This document shows positions 10,269 through 18,094 of a stretch of 64,000 bases of DNA, one piece after another; position 1 is the stretch's first letter, and each line of letters begins with the position of its first letter. The notes below the pieces were generated by a model that saw nothing but the letters and a program-made list of their open reading frames with translations, was not told where the DNA came from and made no database searches. The stretch is from Limnobacter sp. MED105 (lineage in GTDB: Bacteria > Pseudomonadota > Gammaproteobacteria > Burkholderiales > Burkholderiaceae_B): the NCBI RefSeq assembly GCF_000170915.1, contig NZ_ABCT01000003.1, positions 62,001-126,000 of the forward strand, in the 5' to 3' direction. The translations under genes and the position numbers were made by a program.

Positions 10269-10691
10269 ATGAAACCTCCGCTTATCGCTTGTGTAGTATT
10301 TAGCGACTACCCTATAAAAACAATGGCTTACCAACGTTTTCTCAGTGGCTTGGGTGAGAAATTTGTTCATTCATTTCGCAGCATCGATCTGGATTTCACA
10401 GAACTTTCACGCGCCAAGCTCGTGATTTGTGACATGAACATCATGGAAGACTTTGAAGAAGGCGCATTGAGCAAGCTGGAGAAAAACTTTCCCGCTGCCA
10501 ATATTCTGTTTCTTGAAGAAGACCACAGCGACATGCGTGTGAAATTTTCAAATCACAGGGACATTTGCCGCTTGGGCAAACTGGCTGAAATCAACGTGAT
10601 CCACTCAACCTTGAAAGAACTGCTTTTGCAAGTCAGCCGAAAACCGAAGAAAAACCAGCGTCCTCGAAAAGAACGGATCGAGCAACCATAA
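10269..10691 (+). CDS. Hypothetical protein with a receiver-like pattern
   Basis: I do not recognise the family. The protein is 140 residues from ATG 10269; a TTG at 10251 would add six. Neither start has a clear ribosome site. Hydrophobic strands alternate with helices: LIACVVF, then AKLVICDMNI, then ANILFLEED. This resembles the central strands of a response-regulator receiver, with the Asp of ICDMNI placed where a phospho-acceptor would be. The C-terminus is basic (KPKKNQRPRKER). No output domain is attached. It lies between the divergent amidase and a strong terminator shared with the convergent acnB. Coding status is supported by an uninterrupted frame that fills the gap and by the terminator directly at the stop codon. 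Confidence 0.6.
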   Translation: MKPPLIACVVFSDYPIKTMAYQRFLSGLGEKFVHSFRSIDLDFTELSRAKLVICDMNIMEDFEEGALSKLEKNFPAANILFLEEDHSDMRVKFSNHRDICRLGKLAEINVIHSTLKELLLQVSRKPKKNQRPRKERIEQP

Positions 10692-10719
10692 AAAAGCCAC
10701 CCGAAGGTGGCTTTTTTTA
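10690..10719. terminator. Bidirectional intrinsic terminator
   Basis: A GC stem (AAGCCACC / GGTGGCTT, loop CGAA) is flanked by an A run on the left and a T run on the right. It can therefore end transcription of the small + strand gene and of the convergent acnB on the - strand. Confidence 0.9.
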
Positions 10720-10745
10720 TGACACTGTTGTGACAGCCTGACAAC

Positions 10746-13337
10746 TTAGACTGTCAATTCAGCCTTGTTTGCAATGTCCACAAACTCCTGAATTTGGTCG
10801 AAGTTCATGTAGCGGTAAACTTCCGCGGACACATTGCCCAGCATTTTTACCTGCTCCATGTACTCTTCCACTGTCGGGATCTTGCCCATCAGCGCGCACA
10901 CTGCAGACAATTCCGCTGAGGCCAAATAGACACGGGTGTCTATGCCCAAGCGGTTCGGGAAGTTACGCGTTGATGTGGACACACCCGTGGAACCCTTACG
11001 GATTTGTGCCTGGTTACCCATGCACAAGGAACAGCCTGGCAATTCCATGCGTGCGCCAGTGCGGCCCAAAATACCGTAGTAACCTTCCTCGGTCAAAATG
11101 TGCTGATCCATTTTGGTGGGTGGTGCAATCCACAAGCGGGTTGGAATATCGCTTTTACCTTCCAGCACTTTGCCAGCTGCACGGAAATGGCCGATGTTGG
11201 TCATGCAAGAACCGATGAACACTTCGTCGATCTTGTCGCCAGCTACTTCGCTCAGGAATTTGGCATCATCGGGATCGTTCGGGCAGCAAAGAATCGGCTC
11301 TTTGATGTCAGCCAGGTCGATTTCAATCACGGCTGCGTATTCTGCATCGGCGTCGGCCTTCAGCAGTTCAGGCTTGGCAATCCATTCTTCCATGGCTTTG
11401 ATTCGGCGGGTCAGCGTGCGCACGTCTTGGTAACCCTGCGCAATCATCCACTTCATCAAAGTGATGTTGGAAGTCATGTATTCAATGATGGGTTCTTTGT
11501 CCAGATGAATTGTGCAACCTGCGGCTGAACGCTCAGCCGAGGCGTCAGACAATTCAAAGGCCTGCTCCACTTTCAGTTTGGGCAAGCCTTCAATTTCCAG
11601 AATGCGGCCGGAGAAAATATTCTTCTTGCCTTTCTTTTCAACGGTCAGCAAACCTGCCTTGATGGCGTACAACGGAATGGCATGCACCAGGTCGCGCAGC
11701 GTTACACCCGGTTGCATTTCGCCTTTGAAGCGCACCAACACGGATTCAGGCATGTCCAAAGGCATCACGCCCGTGGCCGCGGCAAACGCAACCAAACCTG
11801 AACCTGCGGGGAATGAAATACCGATTGGGAAACGAGTGTGTGAATCGCCGCCAGTACCCACAGTGTCAGGCATCAACAAACGGTTCAACCAGCTGTGAAT
11901 AATGCCGTCGCCAGGACGCAAGGCCACGCCACCGCGGTTTTCGATGAAGTCGGGCAGCTCGTGGTGCATTTTTACATCCACGGGCTTGGGGTATGCCGCT
12001 GTGTGGCAGAAGGACTGCATCACCAAATCAGCAGAGAAGCCCAAACAGGCCAGGTCTTTCAATTCATCACGGGTCATGGGGCCAGTGGTGTCTTGCGAAC
12101 CGACCGTGGTCATGTGAGGCTCACAGTAAATGCCGGGGCGAACACCCTGACCTGCGGGCAAGCCACAGGCCTTACCCACCATTTTTTGCGCCAAAGTGAA
12201 GCCTTTGGTGGAATCAACCTGAGCGGATGGACGACGGAACACAGGGCTTGGACCTTGGCCCAAAGCAGCACGTGCGCGGTCTGTTAAGCCACGGCCGATG
12301 ATCAAGGGAATACGGCCACCAGCACGTACTTCGTCGAACAACACATCGGTTTTCAGGCTGAACTCAGCAACCACTGCACCGTTTTTCAGGGCTTTGCCTT
12401 CGAATGGGCGCAATTCGATTTCATCGCCCATGTCCATTTGGCTTACATCAAGTTCGATAGGCAATGCGCCTGCATCTTCCATCGTATTGAAGAAGATCGG
12501 GGCAATTTTGTTACCCAGGCAATATCCGCCAAAACGCTTGTTGGGGATGAAAGGAATGTCCTCACCAGTGAACCACAACACGCTGTTGGTGGCTGACTTG
12601 CGTGAGGAACCGGTACCCACCACGTCGCCCACGTAGGCGATCGGGTTGCCTTTGGCGATCAAGGCTTGCAATTGCTTGATGGGGCCAACCTTGCCGGGCT
12701 CGTCTGCTTCAATGCCGGGGCGTGGGTTTTTCAACATGGCCAAGGCATGCAAAGGAATGTCAGGGCGGCTCCAGGCGTCGGGCGCGGGCGACAAATCGTC
12801 GGTGTTGGTTTCACCGGTTACCTTGAACACGGTCAGCTTGATGCTTTGTGGTACTTCGGGGCGGCTTGTGAACCATTCTGCGTCGGCCCAGCTTTGCATC
12901 ACTTTCTTGGCGGTTGCACTGCCCTTGTCGGCCAGGTCTTTCACGTCGTGGAAGTAATCGAACATCAACAGGGTTTTAGACAAGGCGTCAGCAGCAATAT
13001 CGCCCACTTCTGCGTCGTTCAAGGCATCAATCAGTGGCTTGATGTTGAAACCACCCAGCATGGTGCCAAGCAGGAAAGTCGCTTTCTTGCGGTCAATCAG
13101 CTTGCAGGTGTCTGAGCCGTTTACGATTGCGGCCAGGAAGGCAGATTTTACTTTGGCTGCATCATCTACACCGGCAGGTACACGGTTGGTGATCAGGTCC
13201 AGCAAAAATTCTTCTTCGCCAGCGGGTGGGTTCTTCAGCAGCTGAACCAGATCAGCGGTTTGCTGGGCAGACAAAGGCAGTGGAGGAATGCCCAACGCTG
13301 CGCGCTCGGCAACGTGTTGGCGATAGGACTCAAGCAT
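10746..13337 (-). CDS. acnB: Aconitate hydratase B
   Basis: AcnB interconverts citrate and isocitrate in the TCA cycle and can also hydrate 2-methylaconitate in the methylcitrate cycle. The protein is 863 residues, the usual AcnB length. It has the AcnB-specific order: an N-terminal HEAT-like helical domain, then the swivel domain, then the 4Fe-4S catalytic domains. Visible landmarks are [53 protein letters not shown] and the ligand pair in GCSLCMGNQ. The gene is monocistronic, between a terminator downstream and a 182-bp leader with a TATA-centred palindrome upstream. It is a different subfamily from the AcnA and AcnD encoded nearby. Confidence 0.98.
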   Translation of the reverse strand: MLESYRQHVAERAALGIPPLPLSAQQTADLVQLLKNPPAGEEEFLLDLITNRVPAGVDDAAKVKSAFLAAIVNGSDTCKLIDRKKATFLLGTMLGGFNIKPLIDALNDAEVGDIAADALSKTLLMFDYFHDVKDLADKGSATAKKVMQSWADAEWFTSRPEVPQSIKLTVFKVTGETNTDDLSPAPDAWSRPDIPLHALAMLKNPRPGIEADEPGKVGPIKQLQALIAKGNPIAYVGDVVGTGSSRKSATNSVLWFTGEDIPFIPNKRFGGYCLGNKIAPIFFNTMEDAGALPIELDVSQMDMGDEIELRPFEGKALKNGAVVAEFSLKTDVLFDEVRAGGRIPLIIGRGLTDRARAALGQGPSPVFRRPSAQVDSTKGFTLAQKMVGKACGLPAGQGVRPGIYCEPHMTTVGSQDTTGPMTRDELKDLACLGFSADLVMQSFCHTAAYPKPVDVKMHHELPDFIENRGGVALRPGDGIIHSWLNRLLMPDTVGTGGDSHTRFPIGISFPAGSGLVAFAAATGVMPLDMPESVLVRFKGEMQPGVTLRDLVHAIPLYAIKAGLLTVEKKGKKNIFSGRILEIEGLPKLKVEQAFELSDASAERSAAGCTIHLDKEPIIEYMTSNITLMKWMIAQGYQDVRTLTRRIKAMEEWIAKPELLKADADAEYAAVIEIDLADIKEPILCCPNDPDDAKFLSEVAGDKIDEVFIGSCMTNIGHFRAAGKVLEGKSDIPTRLWIAPPTKMDQHILTEEGYYGILGRTGARMELPGCSLCMGNQAQIRKGSTGVSTSTRNFPNRLGIDTRVYLASAELSAVCALMGKIPTVEEYMEQVKMLGNVSAEVYRYMNFDQIQEFVDIANKAELTV

Positions 13338-13446
13338 GAGATCTCCCTAGATTGGGTGGGGTCAATAGAAACTGTGTAATTTTGAGGCAGTTCGCACGCG
13401 CACACAAGTGTTGCGATGCAAAAGTGGCGGGGTTTCGATGCCTCTC

Positions 13447-13471
13447 AAGTCTTATATATGATATAGGACTT
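13447..13471. promoter_or_regulatory. Imperfect palindrome upstream of acnB
   Basis: The 25-bp element runs from AAGTC at 13447 to GACTT at 13471, with AT-rich near-symmetric arms between. Apart from the centre, only one arm pair is mismatched. It lies 110-134 bp before the acnB start, where a repressor or activator could bind. The TATA-centred symmetry resembles GntR-type operators, but no regulator is assigned. Confidence 0.4.
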
Positions 13472-13519
13472 TCCCTTGTATTTGAAGGGGGTCTGGCTGA
13501 TTCCCCCTGCTTTTAGAGC

Positions 13520-14524
13520 CTATTGTCGCTTTGCACGCTGATATTTCGCAGGACTTAAGCCAGTGACCCATTTAAAGGCATGGGTAAAAGCACTTTGGTC
13601 GTTGTAAGCGAGAAAATTGGCAATGTCAGCCAGGCTTAGCTCACCCGCCTGAAGGCAATTCTTTGCCATTTCAACCCGCACTTTCTCCAGTTCCTCGCGA
13701 AAACTGCTGTTTTGCTCTTGCAAGCGTCGTTGCAGGGTGCGCGTGCTGACACACAAACGGCGTGCCACTTCATTCAAGGTGGGCACGCCCGCGGTTACCG
13801 ACTCCTGCAAGGCTTTTTGCAAACCAGCAATCGACTCCTCACCTGCCTTCACTTGCTTTAACAACAACCTGGCTTGTTGATCCAACATGCTGCGCATGAC
13901 CTGGTCTGGCGATTTCAACGGCATTTCAAGCAAACTGGCAGGCCACACCACTTCGGTGTAATCGCCGTCAAATCCAACCTGGCATTGAAAAAAGGCGTCG
14001 AAATCAGCTGGATTCACAGGCTTGGCATTAATAAACTGAACGCGGTGTGGGTACACGGGTGTGGCAATTAAATGCTGGGTGAAGGCAACCAACACCCCAA
14101 TGGCCACTGAATCAACCCAATGCCCGGGGCGCCCACGCTCGGCCCCCCAACGTAAAATAATTTGATCACTTTGCAGCGCCACTTCAAGCGCGTTCACGCT
14201 GTACACCAAATTCTCGAATTGTTGCAACCGGGCAAACGCTTCGCCCAAGTTGGAACAACAACTGGCGACATAACCCAACAGCCCCATATTGGCCGGCCGC
14301 ACGTGGGCTGCAATTTTTAAAGGCATGGCGGGGTCTTGAAGGACTTGGTAGGTCCAGTCCAGCATGGACTTCCATTGCGGCACTTCGATTCGGTTCAACT
14401 CACCGGCCACTGGCCGTGTAAAAGGCATGCGCGCAGCCACCTCGGGGTGAGTATGGGCCAACCAGTCAAAAAGCAGGTTCACATAACTGGCAGAAACGTG
14501 ACCAAGATTAGAATGAAGAGTCAT
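13520..14524 (-). CDS. AraC-family transcriptional regulator
   Basis: The protein has 334 residues. Its N-terminal two thirds match the arabinose-binding-like domain found in the OruR/ArgR-like branch of AraC regulators. The C-terminal hundred residues form the double helix-turn-helix: VARRLCVSTRTLQRRLQEQ is the first unit and LADIANFLAYNDQSAFTHAF the second, followed by GLSPAKYQ. It is divergent from the lipoprotein hydrolase gene at 14614, with a short shared promoter region containing a 6-6-6 inverted repeat. By position it probably controls that gene. The effector is unknown. Its start ATG at 14524 is the first codon of the conserved N-terminal domain. Confidence 0.92.
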   Translation of the reverse strand: MTLHSNLGHVSASYVNLLFDWLAHTHPEVAARMPFTRPVAGELNRIEVPQWKSMLDWTYQVLQDPAMPLKIAAHVRPANMGLLGYVASCCSNLGEAFARLQQFENLVYSVNALEVALQSDQIILRWGAERGRPGHWVDSVAIGVLVAFTQHLIATPVYPHRVQFINAKPVNPADFDAFFQCQVGFDGDYTEVVWPASLLEMPLKSPDQVMRSMLDQQARLLLKQVKAGEESIAGLQKALQESVTAGVPTLNEVARRLCVSTRTLQRRLQEQNSSFREELEKVRVEMAKNCLQAGELSLADIANFLAYNDQSAFTHAFKWVTGLSPAKYQRAKRQ

Positions 14525-14527
14525 TAT

Positions 14528-14570
14528 TTGACAACAAGTATTGTCAGAAGAGTTTTACCTGTTCTATGCT
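14528..14570 (+). promoter_or_regulatory. Promoter and inverted repeat between AraC regulator and hydrolase
   Basis: TGACAA (14529-14534) and TTGTCA (14541-14546) form an inverted repeat with a 6-base spacer. TTGTCA also serves as a good -35 for TATGCT at 14565-14570, with an 18-base spacer, reading toward the hydrolase. The overlap of repeat and -35 fits regulation by the adjacent AraC-type protein. This is inference from position. Confidence 0.45.
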
Positions 14571-14613
14571 AGCGCGTATTCATCATATCGACTTCCCGAA
14601 AAAGACACCCGCC

Positions 14614-15585
14614 ATGAAAAAACACGCTTCCGCGATCAAACGCTTAACAGCCCTTTTTGCAATCACTGCCACGGTCAGCCTGACTGCTTGCAGTTTCGAG
14701 CAACCCGAAGGTGAAATTCAGGGCGCTGCCGGCATGGCGATTGCCGCCGAGCGTGCCATTTCGGGACTTGAGCGCAAAGTGCTTCAAATCGATGGCTTTG
14801 TGGTGCCCTATTTGCAGGGCGGTCAAGGCGAACCCTTGGTGCTGATTCACGGCTTTGGTGGCTCGAAAGACAACTTCAATCGAGTGGCCTATTACCTGAC
14901 CAATCAATACACCGTTTACTCCATCGATGTACCGGGCTTTGGCGCCTCCACACGCGACATGAACGCCGACTATGTGATCAACACCCAAATCGACCGGGTC
15001 CATGAAATTATTGAGAAACTTGGTCTCCAAAAACCCCACATTGGCGGCAATTCCATGGGTGGCTGGATCAGCGGTGCTTATGCGGCCAAGTACCCAGACA
15101 ATGTGGCCTCTGTCTGGTTCTTGGCCCCCGCTGGTTTGGTAGAGTCCAGAAAATCGGAAGTCATCCAGAAATTTGAGCAAACTGGTGAAATTGTTTTGAC
15201 GGCGAGCAACCGGGAAGAATTTGAAAAAATTGTGGATGTAGTCATGTACGAGCGCCCTGCCTTTGCACCAGGATTTGTAGTCGACGCCATGGCAGCACGC
15301 GCTGCTGCCGACCAACCTTTGCACAAACGCATTTACAAAGACTTCAAAACCGTTCCCTCTGACCTGGCCACTGCGTTAAATGCATCGACTTACAAAGGTC
15401 CAGGCCTGATCGTGTGGGGCAAGGAAGATCGTGTTTTGCATGTGGACGGCGCCGCAGAATTGAAAACTGCAATGCCCGGCTTTGATGTGATTTTGATGGA
15501 CAAGGTTGGGCATGTTCCGATGATGGAGCAGCCTGAGCAAGTGGCGGCAGATTATGTGAAGTGGCGCGAATCGATTGCGCGGTAA
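14614..15585 (+). CDS. Lipoprotein alpha/beta hydrolase
   Basis: It is a predicted envelope-anchored alpha/beta hydrolase, esterase or lipase-like; the substrate is unknown. From ATG 14614 the protein is 323 residues. The start was chosen because MKKHASAIKR begins a proper lipoprotein signal peptide ending in the lipobox LTAC, whose Cys would be acylated. After the signal the fold is standard: LVLIHGFGGSKDNF is the oxyanion loop, GNSMGG holds the nucleophile Ser, IVWGKEDRV holds the acid Asp, and VGHVPMMEQP holds the catalytic His. The gene is divergent from an AraC regulator with a possible operator between them. A weak GC hairpin at 15636-15648 lies downstream. The 209-bp gap after the gene shows nothing else. 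Confidence 0.88.
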   Translation: MKKHASAIKRLTALFAITATVSLTACSFEQPEGEIQGAAGMAIAAERAISGLERKVLQIDGFVVPYLQGGQGEPLVLIHGFGGSKDNFNRVAYYLTNQYTVYSIDVPGFGASTRDMNADYVINTQIDRVHEIIEKLGLQKPHIGGNSMGGWISGAYAAKYPDNVASVWFLAPAGLVESRKSEVIQKFEQTGEIVLTASNREEFEKIVDVVMYERPAFAPGFVVDAMAARAAADQPLHKRIYKDFKTVPSDLATALNASTYKGPGLIVWGKEDRVLHVDGAAELKTAMPGFDVILMDKVGHVPMMEQPEQVAADYVKWRESIAR

Positions 15586-15794
15586 TGCACGCTGAGGGCT
15601 TACTGCGCTTTGTTGCGATTACCCAGCCGATTCAGGCGGGCTTCCCGCTTGAGTCGCAGCGATGTTTGAGACGGGCAAGCTAACTAGATAGCTTGGCGCA
15701 TTTTCACAAAAATAAGGCTTGATCCCACAATATTTCTTGCCAAAACCCGCGCAAAATTCAAAGCATCAAAAAACCAAAACGCGGAGACACACGC

Positions 15795-16730
15795 ATGGAA
15801 CAGTTGATCAACCAGGCAATGGCAATGCCCACTTTCAACTTGCTGTTTGGGCCCAACCCGGATTGGAAGCAGGTATTTCTTACCCTGCTCACCCCGCTGT
15901 TTCTGGGTGCAACGTTGGTGGAATATCTGTACTTGAAAAAAGTGGGCAAGTCGTTTTTCTTCAAGAAAAAGGAAGTAGTCACCAACATGCTGCTGGGCGG
16001 AAGCTACCAGGCCATGGAGCTGGTGTGGTTTGCGCTTTTTGTGTCCGCTTTCATGGAGTGGATTTACACCTTCAGGATCGCAACCATTGAAGTGACCCCG
16101 CTGAGTTTTGTTGCCTTGCTGTTCGGCATCGAGTTTTGTTATTACTGGTTTCACCGTGGCAGCCACCGTGTGCGTTGGTTCTGGTGTGCGCACGTGGTCC
16201 ACCACAGCGGCGAGAACATGACTACCACCACAGCCATGCGGCAAAGCCTGTTTTATGCGGTGAATCTGCATCAAATTTTCTGGGCACCCATGTTGATTAT
16301 TGGCTTCCCTGTTTGGGCCGTGCTGCTGGCTTATGGTGTGAACCTTGGCTACCAATACTTTGTCCACACCCAGGCTGTGAACAAGCTTCCAAAATGGTTT
16401 GAGTATATTTTCAATACGCCAAGCCAGCACCGCGTACACCATGGGCGAAACGATGAATACATCGACAAAAACTATGGCGGAGTATTGATTGTCTGGGATC
16501 GAATTTTCGGTACCTTCGAGCCCGAGGTTGCACCAGTGGACTACGGCATTGTCCGTCAACCCCAAACCAACAATATCTGGACACTCAATACCCATGAATG
16601 GCGCGACATGTTTTCAGATGCACTCAAGCCAGGCCCCTCGTGGCAGCGTATCAAGCACATTTGGGCACCGCCCGAGTGGGTGCGCCCGGGCTTGAGCGAT
16701 CAATCCAACCTGCGCGACAAATCAATTTAA
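15795..16730 (+). CDS. Membrane fatty acid hydroxylase / sterol desaturase family protein
   Basis: The protein is an integral membrane di-iron oxygenase of the fatty acid hydroxylase superfamily, 311 residues. The histidine clusters that bind iron are all visible: FHRGSHR, HVVHHSGE, and HRVHHGRND, with additional His between. Several hydrophobic segments precede and separate them. The true substrate is not predictable; bacterial members act on lipids, sterol-like compounds or carotenoids. It starts at ATG 15795, which has only a distant GGAG upstream. The next gene begins 46 bp after its stop codon on the same strand, but no functional link is evident. Confidence 0.88.
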   Translation: MEQLINQAMAMPTFNLLFGPNPDWKQVFLTLLTPLFLGATLVEYLYLKKVGKSFFFKKKEVVTNMLLGGSYQAMELVWFALFVSAFMEWIYTFRIATIEVTPLSFVALLFGIEFCYYWFHRGSHRVRWFWCAHVVHHSGENMTTTTAMRQSLFYAVNLHQIFWAPMLIIGFPVWAVLLAYGVNLGYQYFVHTQAVNKLPKWFEYIFNTPSQHRVHHGRNDEYIDKNYGGVLIVWDRIFGTFEPEVAPVDYGIVRQPQTNNIWTLNTHEWRDMFSDALKPGPSWQRIKHIWAPPEWVRPGLSDQSNLRDKSI

Positions 16731-16776
16731 GCAATCTTCTCGTACTACAATGGGTGGAACCTTAGAAGGACCACCC

Positions 16777-18018
16777 ATGCGCAGAAAACCACTTAATACA
16801 GCCTCCCGATCCAAATTGTCCAAGTACGCCAAACCCTTGGCCAACCTGGCTATTCTGCTCGCGGACGCTGGCAGTCGGCTTGAGCGCCGTTTCTGGAAAA
16901 AGAAGCTGTTTGCAGCGCTTGCCCCAATGCTGGAAGGCCGCAGCGACACCACGCTGATGCAAACCCTTGACCACCTTTACAGCACCAATTACCGCGCTTA
17001 CGACGAGTTGGCATTCGCGATTGAAAACACCGTAGAAAGCCCTGAACTAGGCCAGGAAGAAGACATTTTGTTGTTGGCTGCACCGGTGCTGGCTTGGTCA
17101 ACCTACAACATTCCCTCAGGCAAAATTGAAGAAGCCACAGTGGCTGAATTCACCAACTTGCTCCAAAAAAACGTGTTGTCAGATCACGCTCACTTGGTGC
17201 TCACCAACATGTTGTTCAGCCCTGACCAGTTGCCTGAAAGTTACACTGCGGCCGCTGAACTGGCTCGGCAGCTGGGGCAAGCGGCCATTGACCGCGTGAA
17301 GGTACGAATCGACACAGAAAACCTGCCTGCCACCCAAAGTTTTTTGAGCGATGTTCGTTATTTGATTGGCGCGATTTCCGTGCCCGCAGGCCAACCCGCA
17401 TTCAAGTGGCAAGTAGAGGCGCACAGCAACGGCACCCTTCTGAGCAAAGAAGAGGTACTTGCCAACTGGCGGCTAACGGGCGGCCAGGCCTTGCAAAAAA
17501 TAATGCCGGGGTGTTTGCTTGAACTGATGCTGCCAAATGGTTTGTACAACGCATGCCGCGAAGCGGAAAAAGAAGCCCGTGCCTATTCCGTGCGCGCATC
17601 TGCTGCCTTTCTTGAAAGCGCCCTGGATGTTCCCACCCAGAAAATTCACGCCAGCGTTGGCGCATTTGTAGATCGCGGAGAAATTGAAGAATACCGAATC
17701 GGTTTTTCAGTGGAAGGCAACAGCGACATTGTGCATGGCGTGGTGTGGCCACTAATTGGCGAAGAATATGGCAATGAACCCGACCCGGTGTACGAAAAAG
17801 ACATTGAGAGCGAACCCGACAATCCCGTGATTCGCTCAAAAATTGAAGCCCTTCTGAAAGAAGTGGGTATTCGGCAAATCAAGGTGCTGGAAGAGCGCTT
17901 CCCGCTTGAATACTGTGAAGATTGCGGATCGCCTTTGTACCCCAACCCGGAGGGTGAGCTGTTGCATGCCGAACTTCCGGAAGATTCAGAATTACCCAAC
18001 AGCATGCATTTGCACTGA
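16777..18018 (+). CDS. DUF2863-like protein of unknown function
   Basis: I assign this to the DUF2863 family, known to me from betaproteobacteria, from memory of its overall look rather than by search. From ATG 16777 the protein is 413 residues; GAAGGA lies 6 bases upstream, while ATG 16750 has no ribosome site. There is no signal peptide and no membrane segment. The N-terminus is basic and Leu-rich. Near the C-terminus CEDCGSPLYPNPEGE looks like half of a zinc ribbon, with a CxxC pair. The gene lies directly before acnA (76 bp gap, with a hairpin), so it may be co-transcribed with it. No activity is known. Confidence 0.6.
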   Translation: MRRKPLNTASRSKLSKYAKPLANLAILLADAGSRLERRFWKKKLFAALAPMLEGRSDTTLMQTLDHLYSTNYRAYDELAFAIENTVESPELGQEEDILLLAAPVLAWSTYNIPSGKIEEATVAEFTNLLQKNVLSDHAHLVLTNMLFSPDQLPESYTAAAELARQLGQAAIDRVKVRIDTENLPATQSFLSDVRYLIGAISVPAGQPAFKWQVEAHSNGTLLSKEEVLANWRLTGGQALQKIMPGCLLELMLPNGLYNACREAEKEARAYSVRASAAFLESALDVPTQKIHASVGAFVDRGEIEEYRIGFSVEGNSDIVHGVVWPLIGEEYGNEPDPVYEKDIESEPDNPVIRSKIEALLKEVGIRQIKVLEERFPLEYCEDCGSPLYPNPEGELLHAELPEDSELPNSMHLH

Positions 18019-18049
18019 GTAAGGCAAAAACCGCTCGATTTTGTAATAC

Positions 18050-18071
18050 GGTGCCGAAATTCTTCGGCACC
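18050..18071 (+). promoter_or_regulatory. Hairpin in the acnA leader
   Basis: A perfect 9-bp stem (GGTGCCGAA / TTCGGCACC) with an ATTC loop lies 23 bases before the acnA start codon. No T run follows, so it is not an intrinsic terminator. The acnA ribosome site AAGGGAG comes 8 bases after the stem. It may affect stability or initiation of the acnA message. Confidence 0.55.
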
Positions 18072-18094
18072 CCAAACGTAAGGGAGAAACAGGT

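Noticed and set aside
15684-16595. 303-residue minus-strand frame antisense to the sterol-desaturase-family gene
   Set aside because: The + strand frame has all di-iron His motifs; the antisense is a shadow rich in His and Gln.
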